A DNA stretch of 64,000 bases from Burkholderia pyrrocinia (lineage in GTDB: Bacteria; Pseudomonadota; Gammaproteobacteria; Burkholderiales; Burkholderiaceae): the NCBI RefSeq assembly GCF_018417535.1, contig NZ_CP070979.1:310001-374000 (forward strand), in the 5' to 3' direction. A program made the position numbers and the translations under genes. This document shows, in pieces, positions 52,520-60,970 of the stretch (positions are counted from its first letter, which is position 1; the number at the start of each line of letters is the position of its first letter). The notes under the pieces are model-generated. The model saw nothing but the letters and a program-made list of their open reading frames with translations. It was not told where the DNA came from and did no database searches.

Positions 52520-52683
52520 CTACGGTAGCCAACGACTGCAACGTGACGGCACCGCCGTTGCCCGAGCTGCGCCGCCGCGGGCTGTTTCGCAGCGACTATG
52601 CGGGCCGCACGCTGCGCGATCATCTCGGGTTGCAGCGGCCGGTGCGTCGCGCCGCCGCGGCGCATGAGGCATCGGCCGCCTGA
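52519..52683 (+). pseudogene. C-terminal remnant of an LLM monooxygenase
   Basis: A short open frame ending at the TGA at 52681 reads PPLPELRRRGLFRSDYAGRT then LRDHLGLQRPVRR. This is the conserved C-terminus of NtaA/SnaA/DszA-type flavin monooxygenases (VPxLQxRGLFRxEYxGxTLRExLGLxRP). No start codon or upstream domain is present. It lies between the SfnB-like gene and a complete LLM monooxygenase on the other strand, so a second monooxygenase gene was probably lost here. Confidence 0.7.
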
Positions 52684-52685
52684 CG

Positions 52686-53873
52686 TCAGCGCCGCAAGCC
52701 GGCGTCGCGCAGCAGCGGCAGTACGCGCTCGCCGAAGAAGTCGAGGTCGGGCTTGAAATCGTAGAAGCTCAACTGGATGCCGTCGATACCCGCGCGGTGC
52801 AGTCGCACGATGGTGTCGGCGACTTCGTCTGGCGAGCCCGTGATCGAGATATTGCCGCCGATCGCGCGCGCTGCGGCCTGCGAACGCTGCTCGAAGCCGC
52901 CGCGCCACGCATGGGCGTCGCTGTCGAAGCGGTGGAAGCTGCCTTCGTCCGCGTGTGCGACGATCGCGTCGCGGTAGGCACGCGCTTCTGCGCTGGTCTC
53001 ACGGCAGATCACGAGCGGATTGAGCAGCGTTCGGATCGTCCGGCCGCGTGCCGCGGCGGCCGCCTTCACGCGTGCGGTATGTGCGGGCAGTGCGTCGAGC
53101 GCGAGGTCGACGTCGGGGCCGGCCGGGCTCGTGACGAACACGATGTCCGAATAGCGCGCCGCGAAATCGATGCCCGCGTCGGAGCCGGTCGCATTGATCA
53201 GCAGCGGGCGGCCGTAGTGCGGCTTCGGCGTCACGAATGCGCCGCCCAGGCGCCAGCTCGACAGCGCGGGCGCGTAGCTGAAGTTATCCGGTTGCGCCCA
53301 CAACTGCTGGACCGCATCGAGGAATTCGGCGGCCATCTCGTAGCGCCGGTCGTGTTCGATCCGGTTCCAGCCGAACATCTCGTGCTCGATCGCGCGGTGG
53401 CCGGTGACGACGTTGATGCCCCAGCGCCCGCGCGAGATGTGATCGAGCGTCGCGGTGAATTTCGCGAAATGCAGCGGATGCCATGGCCCGTAGAGCACAT
53501 GGCTCGTCGCGACGAGGATGATTCGCTCGGTGCGCGCGGTCAACGCGGCCAGCGTCATGAACGAGTCGAGCGCCTGGCCGTCGAACACACCGCCGTAGCC
53601 GCCCTTCGGCAGCCACTGCGACAGCGCGAACACGAGATCGAAACCGAGCGCTTCGGCGCGCGCGACCAGGTCGGCGTTGTAGTCGAACGTCCAGTCGGTC
53701 GAGCGCGGCAGTGTCGACGCGCTCCATCCGCCGGCCTGGATCGGCAGGAACAGCCCGAGCATCAGCGGCTGCGCGAGCGCGCGCGACACGGGGCTGTCGG
53801 GGAAATCCGCCGGCGAGCGGACGTCGACGAACGGCGACGGCGCGACCGGGGCGGCGAGGGAAGTGGCGCTCAT
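52686..53873 (-). CDS. LLM-class FMN-dependent monooxygenase (SfnG/SsuD-like)
   Basis: 395 residues from the ATG at 53873, with GGAAC upstream. TIM-barrel luciferase-like fold: LMLGLFLPIQAGGWSASTLPRSTDWTFDYNADLVARAEALGFDLVFALSQWL, then FMTLAALTARTERIILVATSHVLYGPWHPLHFAKFTATLDHISRGRWGINVVTGH. The RSTDWTFDYN and GPWHP elements are those of dimethylsulfone and alkanesulfonate monooxygenases. It uses FMNH2 to cleave C-S bonds and release sulfite; the exact substrate is uncertain. The reductase partner is not in the window. Confidence 0.9.
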   Translation of the reverse strand: MSATSLAAPVAPSPFVDVRSPADFPDSPVSRALAQPLMLGLFLPIQAGGWSASTLPRSTDWTFDYNADLVARAEALGFDLVFALSQWLPKGGYGGVFDGQALDSFMTLAALTARTERIILVATSHVLYGPWHPLHFAKFTATLDHISRGRWGINVVTGHRAIEHEMFGWNRIEHDRRYEMAAEFLDAVQQLWAQPDNFSYAPALSSWRLGGAFVTPKPHYGRPLLINATGSDAGIDFAARYSDIVFVTSPAGPDVDLALDALPAHTARVKAAAAARGRTIRTLLNPLVICRETSAEARAYRDAIVAHADEGSFHRFDSDAHAWRGGFEQRSQAAARAIGGNISITGSPDEVADTIVRLHRAGIDGIQLSFYDFKPDLDFFGERVLPLLRDAGLRR

Positions 53874-53982
53874 GACGGGTTCCTTGCGGTGTGTGCGTGA
53901 GCCGAACAAAAACGTCGAGCACGCGCTGCGGTAGTTCGCGCGGGAACGATTGCGGATTCTCCGGCGAGCGGATCGCGTCGCG

Positions 53983-54507
53983 TCATAGCCTGCCCGGCCT
54001 CGGATCGGGCACGAAACCGTCGCGGTTCGGCATCTTCACGCGCGGCAGCGTGTGCGCGTCGAGCCGCGCGTCATCGGGCACGATGCCGTTCAGGTGCAGG
54101 ACGTAGGCCGTGACCGCATAGACATCGTCCGCGCTCAGCGATTGCGGCGCGTTGTAAGGCATCGCACGGCGGATGTAGTCGAACAGCGTCGTCGCGTAGG
54201 GCCAATAGCTGCCGACCGTCTTTTTCGGCTTCGCACCCGCGAGCGAGCCGATGCCGCCGACCAGCGGATCGCCGACGCCGCCTTCGCCGCCGGCGCCGTG
54301 GCACATCGCGCATTTGTCCGCGAACACATGACTGCCGCGCGCGACCGTGCCCGCACCGGGCGGCAGGCCGCTGCCGTCGGGTGCGACGTCGATATCCCAT
54401 GCGGCGAGCGCCGCGCGGTCGACCGGCTGCCCGAGGCCGAAGCCAGCGCCGAATGCGCTCGACACGACCGCGGACGTGGCGAGCAGGCAGGCGAGCGGCT
54501 TACGCAT
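53983..54507 (-). CDS. c-type cytochrome, SoxD-like partner of the sulfite dehydrogenase
   Basis: 174 residues from the ATG at 54507, overlapping the SoxC-like gene by 8 bp. Signal peptide MRKPLACLLATSAVVSSAFG. One haem site C66-A-M-C69-H70 in GSHVFADKCAMCHGAGGEGG and a likely axial Met in RRAMPYNAP. It is a periplasmic monohaem cytochrome that would take electrons from the molybdoenzyme encoded upstream. Confidence 0.9.
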   Translation of the reverse strand: MRKPLACLLATSAVVSSAFGAGFGLGQPVDRAALAAWDIDVAPDGSGLPPGAGTVARGSHVFADKCAMCHGAGGEGGVGDPLVGGIGSLAGAKPKKTVGSYWPYATTLFDYIRRAMPYNAPQSLSADDVYAVTAYVLHLNGIVPDDARLDAHTLPRVKMPNRDGFVPDPRPGRL

Positions 54508-55765
54508 TGCGCACCTCGCCGTCCGCGCCCACACGCCAGTTCTGGATGCCGTTGTAGTGGTACTGTGAATTGAGCCCGCGCGCGGCGACGAGCGCGGCGC
54601 GGGTCGGCTGCACGTAGCCCGTGTCGTCGGTCGCGCGGCTTTGCAGGTCGGCCGGCTCGCCATTCCAGATCCAGTCGGCCTCGAAGCGCGTCAAAGCACG
54701 ATCGCGCACGTCGCCCGCGAGCCGCGCGGGCCGCCAGGTGCGGCCGCCGTCGGTCGATACGTCGACCGCGCGAATCCGGCCGCGGCCCGACCATGCGTAG
54801 CCGCCGATCGGGTGATAACCGTGCGCGGCGAGACGGTGGCCGGCCGACGGCCGCGTGATGACTGATTTCGCGTCCATCTCGAATACGAACTGGCGCGCAC
54901 AGCCGTCGGGCAGCAGGTTCGTGTATTTCGACGTTTCCTCGCGCGTCATCTCCGGCGCGCGAACCAGTTTCAGCCGCCGCAGCCACTTGATGTTCGTGTT
55001 GCCCTCGAAACCCGGCACGATCAGCCGCACCGGGTAGCCGTTCTCGGGACGCAGCCGTTCGCCGTTCTGCGCATAGACGACGAGCGCGCGCTCGAGGATC
55101 CGGTCGAGCGGCAGGCTGCGCGTCATCGCCGCGCCATCGGCGCCTTCGGCGAGCAGCCAGCGCGCGGACGGGTCGATGCCGGTTTCGTCGAGCAGCGTCG
55201 ACAGCCTGACGCCGGTCCATTCGCAGCACGACAGCAGCCCGTGCGTGAACTGGATGGGCAGCCCGCTCGGGCCGTTCCATTCGCTGCCGGTGTTGCCCGA
55301 GCATTCGAGGAAGTGGATTCGCGATTCGGACGGGAAGTGCAGCAGGTCGTCGATCGTGAACACGCGCGGCTCGCGCACGAGGCCGTGCACGACGACGCGA
55401 TGGCGCTCCGCGTCGATGTCGGGCACCCCGGCGTGATGACGCTCGTACACGAGGCCGTTCGGCGTGAGGTCGCCGAACAGGTCGGCGAGCGGCGTCATCG
55501 ACGAGCCGGAGCCGGGCAGCGCAGGCGTGCGGGCGCCGCGGCGGATGACGTCGCGTTCGTGCGGGCCCGGCACGCCGTACGGCGGCGACAGCAGCGGCGC
55601 GCCCGGCGCGCGCGTCCACGGCGGTACATCGAGCGGCGAGAGCGGCTGGCTCGCGAGCGCGCCGCCGGCAGGCAGCAGCGCGGCAGCCCATCCGCCGGCG
55701 AGCTGGCGCAGCGCCGCGCGCCGGCCGGTGCGCGGCGGGCGGGAAGGGAAACGGGAGTCGGTCAT
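54500..55765 (-). CDS. Sulfite oxidase-family molybdoenzyme (SoxC/sulfite dehydrogenase type)
   Basis: 421 residues from the ATG at 55765. Twin-arginine signal region PRTGRRAALRQLAGGWAAALLPAGGALA. The molybdopterin domain has HRVVVHGLVREPRVFTIDDLL and the Mo-ligand C155 in FLECSGNTGSEWNGP, as in SoxC. It also has GEFxx-like binding loops and YPVRLIVPGFEGNTNIKWLRRLKLV. The dimerisation domain follows (GRGRIRAVDVSTDGGRTW, ...QYHYNGIQNWRV). It would oxidise sulfite, or sulfane sulfur, in the periplasm and pass electrons to the cytochrome encoded just after it. Confidence 0.92.
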   Translation of the reverse strand: MTDSRFPSRPPRTGRRAALRQLAGGWAAALLPAGGALASQPLSPLDVPPWTRAPGAPLLSPPYGVPGPHERDVIRRGARTPALPGSGSSMTPLADLFGDLTPNGLVYERHHAGVPDIDAERHRVVVHGLVREPRVFTIDDLLHFPSESRIHFLECSGNTGSEWNGPSGLPIQFTHGLLSCCEWTGVRLSTLLDETGIDPSARWLLAEGADGAAMTRSLPLDRILERALVVYAQNGERLRPENGYPVRLIVPGFEGNTNIKWLRRLKLVRAPEMTREETSKYTNLLPDGCARQFVFEMDAKSVITRPSAGHRLAAHGYHPIGGYAWSGRGRIRAVDVSTDGGRTWRPARLAGDVRDRALTRFEADWIWNGEPADLQSRATDDTGYVQPTRAALVAARGLNSQYHYNGIQNWRVGADGEVRNA

Positions 55766-55897
55766 GGTCGAACGCGTATCGCGTGCGGCGGCCGCACGCG
55801 GGGAAACGGACATTCTCGGCAACCGCGCGCGACGCGGCAAACAACGATTCCCGCTTTGCTTATCGTGCTTATCGCGCCGCGTCCGTTGCGCGTGCCG

Positions 55898-57082
55898 TCA
55901 GAACTTCACGCGCAGCCCGCTGACGAGCGCGACCTGACGGTTCGTCGACGACGCGCTGCCGATGTTCGAGATCGCCGCGATCTTGCGATAGCCGCCCGAT
56001 GTCGCCGTGCTCGGATCGCCGGCCGCGAGCTGGTAGATGCCGGACAGGTAGATATCGGTGCGCTTCGACAACGCGTAGTCGAACCCGAGCGTGAACTGGT
56101 GCCAGCGCGGCTTCAGCGTCTGGCCGCCGGTGCCCGGCAGGCCGCTCGCGCGCCCGTCGGTGAACGTATAGACGCCGATCAGCGTGGCCGCCGGCGTGAT
56201 CTGGTAACGCGCGTTCGCGTCGTAGTTGTTGAACTTGCGCGACGAGCCGTCGACATAGTCGAGCTGCGTGTGGCTCCATGCGAAGCCGAGCGTCGCGCGG
56301 CCGAGCGCGTAGTTCGCGCCCACGGCGCCGATCTGCTGCTTGAGCACGCCGCCGTTCAGCCCGTAGAAGAACGCGCCGCTGTAGTCGTTGCCGGTGGTCG
56401 AGGTCGCGCCGCCCACCGCGCCGCTCGTGTTCGACGTCGCATTCGGATGATTGAGCCGTACGTAACCGCCGCCGACCGACAGCGGGCCGTTCACGTAGTT
56501 CGCCGACACGCCCCATGCGTTGTTGTTCGAGAAGCCGGTGCCCGCGCCGCCGTTCGCCTGGTTGCTGAACGCATAGAGCAGGTCGGCCGTGAAGCCGGCG
56601 ATCGTGTCGCTGCGGAACTTCACCGCGTTGTTCAGCCGGAAGCTCTGGTTCAGGTTGTCGTTGTCGCCGACGTGCGTGGCCGGCGACCAGAAGCCGGACC
56701 CCGAGTATTGCGCGACGAGATCGGTGATCGGCTCGTACTGGCGGCCGAACGTCAGCGTCCCGAGGCCCTTCTTGGCCAGGCCCACGTACGCGGAGCGGCC
56801 GAACAGGCGGCCGCCCTGGCCGAGCCCGCCATCGCTTGGCCGGAACCCGCTCTCGAGCGTGAAGACCGCCTGCAGGCCGCCGCCGAGATCCTCCGCGCCT
56901 TTCAGGCCCCAGCGGCTGCCGCTCAGCTTGCCGCTCGTCTGCTGGATGTTGCTCCCGCCGCCCTGATTGTTCGTATAGGCGATACCGGCATCGACGACGC
57001 CGTACAACGTGACCGAACTCTGCGCTTGCGCGCTGACCGAACCGATCGAAACCAAACCCAGGACTACCGATTTTTTGATCAT
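55898..57082 (-). CDS. Gram-negative trimeric porin (OmpC-like, Burkholderia type)
   Basis: 394 residues. The ATG at 57082 is chosen over 57088 because AGAGGATGG then stands at normal distance. Signal MIKKSVVLGLVSIGSVSAQA precedes QSSVTLYGVVDAGIAYTNNQ. Barrel landmarks WGLKGAEDLGGGLQAVFTLESGF and RLFGRSAYVGLAKKGLGTLTFGRQ; the chain ends in Phe (GLRVKF). It lies next to the sulfonate genes, so it may help sulfonates cross the outer membrane. It is only a moderate match to the porin at 3582, so not a recent copy. Confidence 0.95.
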   Translation of the reverse strand: MIKKSVVLGLVSIGSVSAQAQSSVTLYGVVDAGIAYTNNQGGGSNIQQTSGKLSGSRWGLKGAEDLGGGLQAVFTLESGFRPSDGGLGQGGRLFGRSAYVGLAKKGLGTLTFGRQYEPITDLVAQYSGSGFWSPATHVGDNDNLNQSFRLNNAVKFRSDTIAGFTADLLYAFSNQANGGAGTGFSNNNAWGVSANYVNGPLSVGGGYVRLNHPNATSNTSGAVGGATSTTGNDYSGAFFYGLNGGVLKQQIGAVGANYALGRATLGFAWSHTQLDYVDGSSRKFNNYDANARYQITPAATLIGVYTFTDGRASGLPGTGGQTLKPRWHQFTLGFDYALSKRTDIYLSGIYQLAAGDPSTATSGGYRKIAAISNIGSASSTNRQVALVSGLRVKF

Positions 57083-57569
57083 GACCATCCTCTGTTTTTA
57101 TGAGTACGTCTGCGAGGATCACGATGCTATTGACGACCGGTGCCGCGATGAACGGTCGATCCGTGGTTTGTAAATCGCTGCGCGGCCGATTTGTAATGTG
57201 CATTGCCGCAAGCCCGACATGTGCGTCGCGATCGCGTCCGGTACACATGCTGCGGCGAACGCATCGCACCGACGGCGAACGTCGAGCGCCGGAAACACGC
57301 GGCCGTCGTCATATCGATCGATGAAATGGTTCGATGTCCGCAACGCATGCGGCTCGCCTCGCGATGCTTTTATGCAACGGCCCTCTGTGCGGCGAACGGC
57401 CGATGCGCTACGCGCGGCCGCATATCGATTTCGCAAAACGTTGGTAGGGCAGTGCGATGCGTGACGGTAGAGTCGGGCATCCGGTCGCAGGCCGGCATGC
57501 TCCGGGAGCACGAGGGCGCTGAAGCGCGTATCCGTCCCGGCTGAACCACGAACACGGGAGCCGTTTGAA
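57083..57569. other. 487-bp spacer, porin promoter region
   Basis: No gene is supported here. The rightward gene at 57570 is preceded by a GGGAG ribosome site, and the leftward porin promoter must lie in this region. No clear palindrome or terminator was found. Confidence 0.4.
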
Positions 57570-57914
57570 ATGAGTCGCGATGTGCTGTTTTTGCTGGAAC
57601 CGGGCTTTGCCGATCCGAAGCATCCGGGCCAACGCTTCGTCTGTCCGCACGGACTGTCGATCGAAGGGCTGCTGGCGAGCGCGCCCGACCGCGCCGGTCG
57701 CATCGACGTGCAGCGCATCGGTTTCGAGCGGCCGCGGCACGCCGTGATCGATGCGCTGGACGACGCGCACCAGGGCCTGCCGGTGCTCGTGCTCGGTCGC
57801 GACCAGCCGGCGCCGGACGATGCGCAGACACTCGGCGACGTGCGATTCGTCACCGACGCGCGCCGCATCCTCGAACTGCTGGCTGAGCGCCACGGGTTTC
57901 CGGTACTTCATTGA
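57570..57914 (+). CDS. DUF3088-family thioredoxin-fold protein
   Basis: 114 residues: SRDVLFLLEPGFADPKHPGQRFVCPHGLSIEGLLASAPDRAGRIDVQRIGFERPRHAVIDALDDAHQGLPVLVLGRD. This is a full-length match to DUF3088, a thioredoxin-like family. FVCPHG replaces the FxCxHC seen in many members, so only one Cys remains. Function unknown. It is followed 42 bp later by a sulfonate-type binding protein and may share its transcript. Confidence 0.82.
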   Translation: MSRDVLFLLEPGFADPKHPGQRFVCPHGLSIEGLLASAPDRAGRIDVQRIGFERPRHAVIDALDDAHQGLPVLVLGRDQPAPDDAQTLGDVRFVTDARRILELLAERHGFPVLH

Positions 57915-57956
57915 CGCGACGGTTTTCACTTCTTATTCGATTGACAGGAGCATCCG

Positions 57957-58955
57957 ATGTCGTCAATTTCGGCGGCACGCCGCCGCCTGCTGCTCGCCGG
58001 TGCCGCGATCGTGTCGGTCCCGCTGGCCGCAAGGGCCGCGTTCGCCGCGCCGGCCATCAACACTGATCTCGCGGGCACGACGTTGCGCGTCGCGACCTAC
58101 AAGGGCGGCTGGCGCGCGTTGCTGCAGGCGGCCGGCCTTGGCGACACGCCGTACCGGATCGAATGGCGCGAGCTGAACAACGGCGTGCTGCACATCGAGG
58201 CGCTCAATGCGGATGCGCTCGATATCGGTTCGGGCAGCGAAATTCCGGCGGTGTTCGCCGCGCGACAGAAGGCCAATGTGCGGTTCATCTCCCGCGCACG
58301 CGAAGACCTGAACAACCAGGTCACGCTCGCGCGCAAGGACACGCCGATCCGCAGCATTGCGGACCTGAAGGGCAAGCGCGTCGGCTACGTGCGCGCGACG
58401 ACGTCGCACTATTTCCTGTATCGCCAGCTTGCCGAGGCCGGCTTGAGCTTCGACGACATCCAGCCGATCAACCTGTCGCCGACCGACGGGTTGTCCGCTT
58501 ACGATCGCGGCGACATCGACGCGTGGGCGATCTACGGCTACAACGGCCAGCTTGCGCGCAATCGCTACGGCGCGCGCGTGCTGAAGACGGGGAAGGGTTA
58601 TCTGTCGGGCAATTTTCCGGTCTACGCGAACCCCCGCGCGCTCGACGATGCGCACCGTCGTGCCGCGACGGGCGATCTGCTGCTGCGGTTCCGGCACGCG
58701 TATGCGTGGGCGAACGGGCATTTCCGCGACTATGCGCTCGTGCAGAACCGCGAGACGCGTGTGCCGGTTGCCGATCTCGTCGCGATGTTCGAGCAGCGCA
58801 GCGACGACTATGCGCTGCTGCCGGTGACGCCCGACGTGGTGGCGCAGCATCAGCAGGTCGCGGATGTGTTCGCGCGTATCGGCGTGCTGGACGGGCCGGC
58901 GCATGTCGCGCCGTTCTGGGATACGTCGTTTAATTCGGTGGTTGCGTCGGTTTGA
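57957..58955 (+). CDS. Orphan ABC binding protein, aliphatic sulfonate (SsuA-like) type
   Basis: 332 residues with CAGGAG upstream. N-terminus AARRRLLLAGAAIVSVPLAARAAFA (Arg-rich, Tat-like or Sec) is cleaved before APAINTDLAGTTLRVATYKGGWRALLQAAGLG. Ligand-domain landmarks are ALNADALDIGSGSEIPAVFA, IADLKGKRVGYVRATTSHYFLYRQLAEAGL and GDIDAWAIYGYN. Typical SsuA/TauA family. No permease or ATPase is adjacent, so it may use the importer at 49328-51129 with a different ligand, or a system elsewhere. Confidence 0.9.
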   Translation: MSSISAARRRLLLAGAAIVSVPLAARAAFAAPAINTDLAGTTLRVATYKGGWRALLQAAGLGDTPYRIEWRELNNGVLHIEALNADALDIGSGSEIPAVFAARQKANVRFISRAREDLNNQVTLARKDTPIRSIADLKGKRVGYVRATTSHYFLYRQLAEAGLSFDDIQPINLSPTDGLSAYDRGDIDAWAIYGYNGQLARNRYGARVLKTGKGYLSGNFPVYANPRALDDAHRRAATGDLLLRFRHAYAWANGHFRDYALVQNRETRVPVADLVAMFEQRSDDYALLPVTPDVVAQHQQVADVFARIGVLDGPAHVAPFWDTSFNSVVASV

Positions 58956-59038
58956 GGCGGTGCGGCGGGAAGACGCCTGTGTGACCTGACGGCTTCAAGC
59001 TCGACGTAGACCTCGTCGAGAGGCCCGGCTCGACCGGA

Positions 59039-59359
59039 TCAGGAGAAGGTCGTCGCGACCATGATGCCGAATACCACCCCGAGAGCGATCCCGCAGAGGC
59101 GGCCGTAGATCGATGCGCGGACATTGTCGTCGAGCACGAAAGGCGAGCGTTTGTGCTTCCATACCGTGCTGAATGCCACCGGGCGGGTCAGCAGCGCAAT
59201 GCATGCGATCAGCACCGGCGTGGCGACGAGCATCGCGACGCGCTGCCCATTCCAGTCGACGCCGTGCATGGCCAGCGAAACCAGCGCGGCGAGCGGAACC
59301 TCGACGCACAGGCCCAGCAACGAACCGTTGACGAATGAATCTCCCGGGGACTGGAACAT
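59039..59359 (-). CDS. Small hypothetical membrane protein
   Basis: 106 residues from the ATG at 59359. At least three hydrophobic segments (NGSLLGLCVEVPLAALVSLAM, VAMLVATPVLIACIALLTRPV, IYGRLCGIALGVVFGIMVATTF) with a basic loop WKHKRSPFVLDDNVRAS, so inner-membrane. No family is recognised. Isolated between the sulfonate-binding gene and a repeat. An in-frame extension to 59512 is rejected because its N-terminus is non-hydrophobic and overlaps the repeat at 59504. Confidence 0.55.
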   Translation of the reverse strand: MFQSPGDSFVNGSLLGLCVEVPLAALVSLAMHGVDWNGQRVAMLVATPVLIACIALLTRPVAFSTVWKHKRSPFVLDDNVRASIYGRLCGIALGVVFGIMVATTFS

Positions 59360-59503
59360 GATCGGTCCTGGCGCTCGAATGAAATCGGTGCCCGGTTCGG
59401 GCACCTGAAAAATAAAAGCCACGGCCGATGTCCAAGTTCGGTCGACCGGGTTCGACATTAGTCGGAATGACGGCCGGATGGTAAGGCAAATTGCCGGCCC
59501 GTT

Positions 59504-59596
59504 GTCGGTCATTCAAGCTATTTAACAAATGGCCTGAGTCGCGGCGTATTTTTAAGTCGAACCGGAATATCGCGCCGTGGTAATAATCGGGTAATC
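59504..59596. repeat. Duplicated promoter-like element, copy A
   Basis: Roughly 85% identical to 61300-61391 in the same orientation, 1796 bp away. Shared landmarks: GTCGGTCATTCAAGCTATTT, ACAAATG, CCGGAATATCG, CCGTGGTAATAATCGGG. It keeps TTAACA-N19-TATTTT, the same spacing as the better promoter in copy B, but no rightward gene follows it. Confidence 0.85.
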
Positions 59597-60127
59597 GGCT
59601 TGCGTACGATTCAGCCCCGGTACGCCTAACAGGGATTCTTCGATATTCATTACAATCGAACGTCCCTTTCTCGACGAACGGGTAAGCCCTTGAATGGATG
59701 CCGCTTGCTATCGTATGACGATAACGGGTGTTCGACTGCCTCCCGATAATCGGCTCCGCGCGTAAAAACCTGCGGCCGGTCCTATTCGAAACGCGGACTT
59801 CGAATTGATCGACACACGCCGGCCAGCCTTCGGCGCCCAGTGCCAACCGGAGCACAACGGCGAAAGGGTGTCGTTGCAGGCGCCTCGGAAACTCGGCCTC
59901 GCGACGCAACAGGGCGATCGAGTCGCGCTGCCGGGGCAGGCGTGTCATACCGAGTGGGATATTGTCGTGCGGTACGCGTGACGTCGCGATAAATCCGGTT
60001 CGCCGCGGCCCCCGTGCCGGTCGGAACCCGGACAGTGGACGGGCGTCATCGAGCGTGTTGCGTGAGCGCTCGAATGTTGTGCGACGGTCGGGCGCGTAGC
60101 CGCCTGCTGCGGGCCGGCGCGGGTTCG
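59597..60127. other. 531-bp spacer without a supported gene
   Basis: Long open frames exist on the minus strand through this region but lack any recognisable motif or ribosome site. It follows promoter-like copy A and may be the decayed site of a lost gene. Confidence 0.4.
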
Positions 60128-60970
60128 TCAGGCGGCGAAGATCCGGCGCTGGTAGTCGAGGATCAGGCGATCGATGTCCTGATCGGAGCGCCGCGGCTGG
60201 CTTTTCGGTTCGAGCCAGAGCCATCGCATCATCCGGTAACGGGCCTCGACGCACATCAGCCACGCGTCCCAGTCCGACCAGTGGCGAAGCAGCGGGATGT
60301 TGCGAATGTCCCGCAGCCCGTCGCGAATCTCGTACACGTGGAAATGCTTGCCGGCGCGCTGACTCAACTCGTCGAACGCGCGTGCGGCTCGCTCCGGGTC
60401 GGACAGCAGAAAATCGTGGATTTCGATGATGACGTGGCTGCCGGAGAGCTGTTCCAGCAGCGCGTCGTCGAACAGGTCGAACTCCGCTCCCTCGATATCG
60501 CACAGGACGACCCGCTCGGCCGGATCCCCGCCGTGCTCCGACAGGACTGCCGGCAGGTTGCGATCGGCCTGGCCGTGCACGGCGACCCGGTCCGCCAGCC
60601 CCATCTCCGCGGCGCGGTGCTGGATGGCCTGGCGGCGCTGCTCGTCCATTTCGAAACACAGGCTGCGGCCGAAGACGTTGTTACTGACCAGACCGATGCC
60701 GAAAATCCCGTCGGCGGCCCCCAGATCGACCAGCACCTTCCGGGGCGACCCGAGTGCTTCGAGAATTGCGCAAACGGCGATCTCGTAGGTGCCGAGCAGG
60801 TAGCCGCCGACGGCGACCTCCGCCCAGTGACTGACGCCGATGGGAAACCCGCGAAGGATGCCGTACTGGACGATCGAGCCCGTCTGCTCGCGCAGCAACT
60901 GCGACAGATAGTGCAGACGAAGATTCGCGGCCTGAAGCGAGCTTTGGCTGAAATACTGCGCGTGGTCCAT
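60128..60970 (-). CDS. FkbM-family-like methyltransferase
   Basis: 280 residues from the ATG at 60970, preceded by GGAGAGA. SAM-binding fold: VLVDLGAADGIFGIGLVSNNVFGRSLCFEMDEQRRQAIQHRAAEMG, then VVLCDIEGAEFDLFDDALLEQLSGSHVIIEIHDF, as in FkbM-type enzymes (motif DIEGxE). Such enzymes often methylate glycans or lipid-linked sugars. Beside a TPR glycosyltransferase it may modify the same glycan. The ~100-residue N-terminal region before the SAM site is unrecognised. Confidence 0.82.
   Translation of the reverse strand: MDHAQYFSQSSLQAANLRLHYLSQLLREQTGSIVQYGILRGFPIGVSHWAEVAVGGYLLGTYEIAVCAILEALGSPRKVLVDLGAADGIFGIGLVSNNVFGRSLCFEMDEQRRQAIQHRAAEMGLADRVAVHGQADRNLPAVLSEHGGDPAERVVLCDIEGAEFDLFDDALLEQLSGSHVIIEIHDFLLSDPERAARAFDELSQRAGKHFHVYEIRDGLRDIRNIPLLRHWSDWDAWLMCVEARYRMMRWLWLEPKSQPRRSDQDIDRLILDYQRRIFAA

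Noticed and set aside
55241..57103. 620-codon plus-strand open frame
   Set aside because: Opposite the SoxC-like gene and the porin; Arg/Ala-rich with no family features.
58995..60659. 554-codon minus-strand open frame through the 59.0-60.6 kb region
   Set aside because: Runs in the wrong phase through the methyltransferase gene and the promoter-like repeat; no ribosome site or motif.
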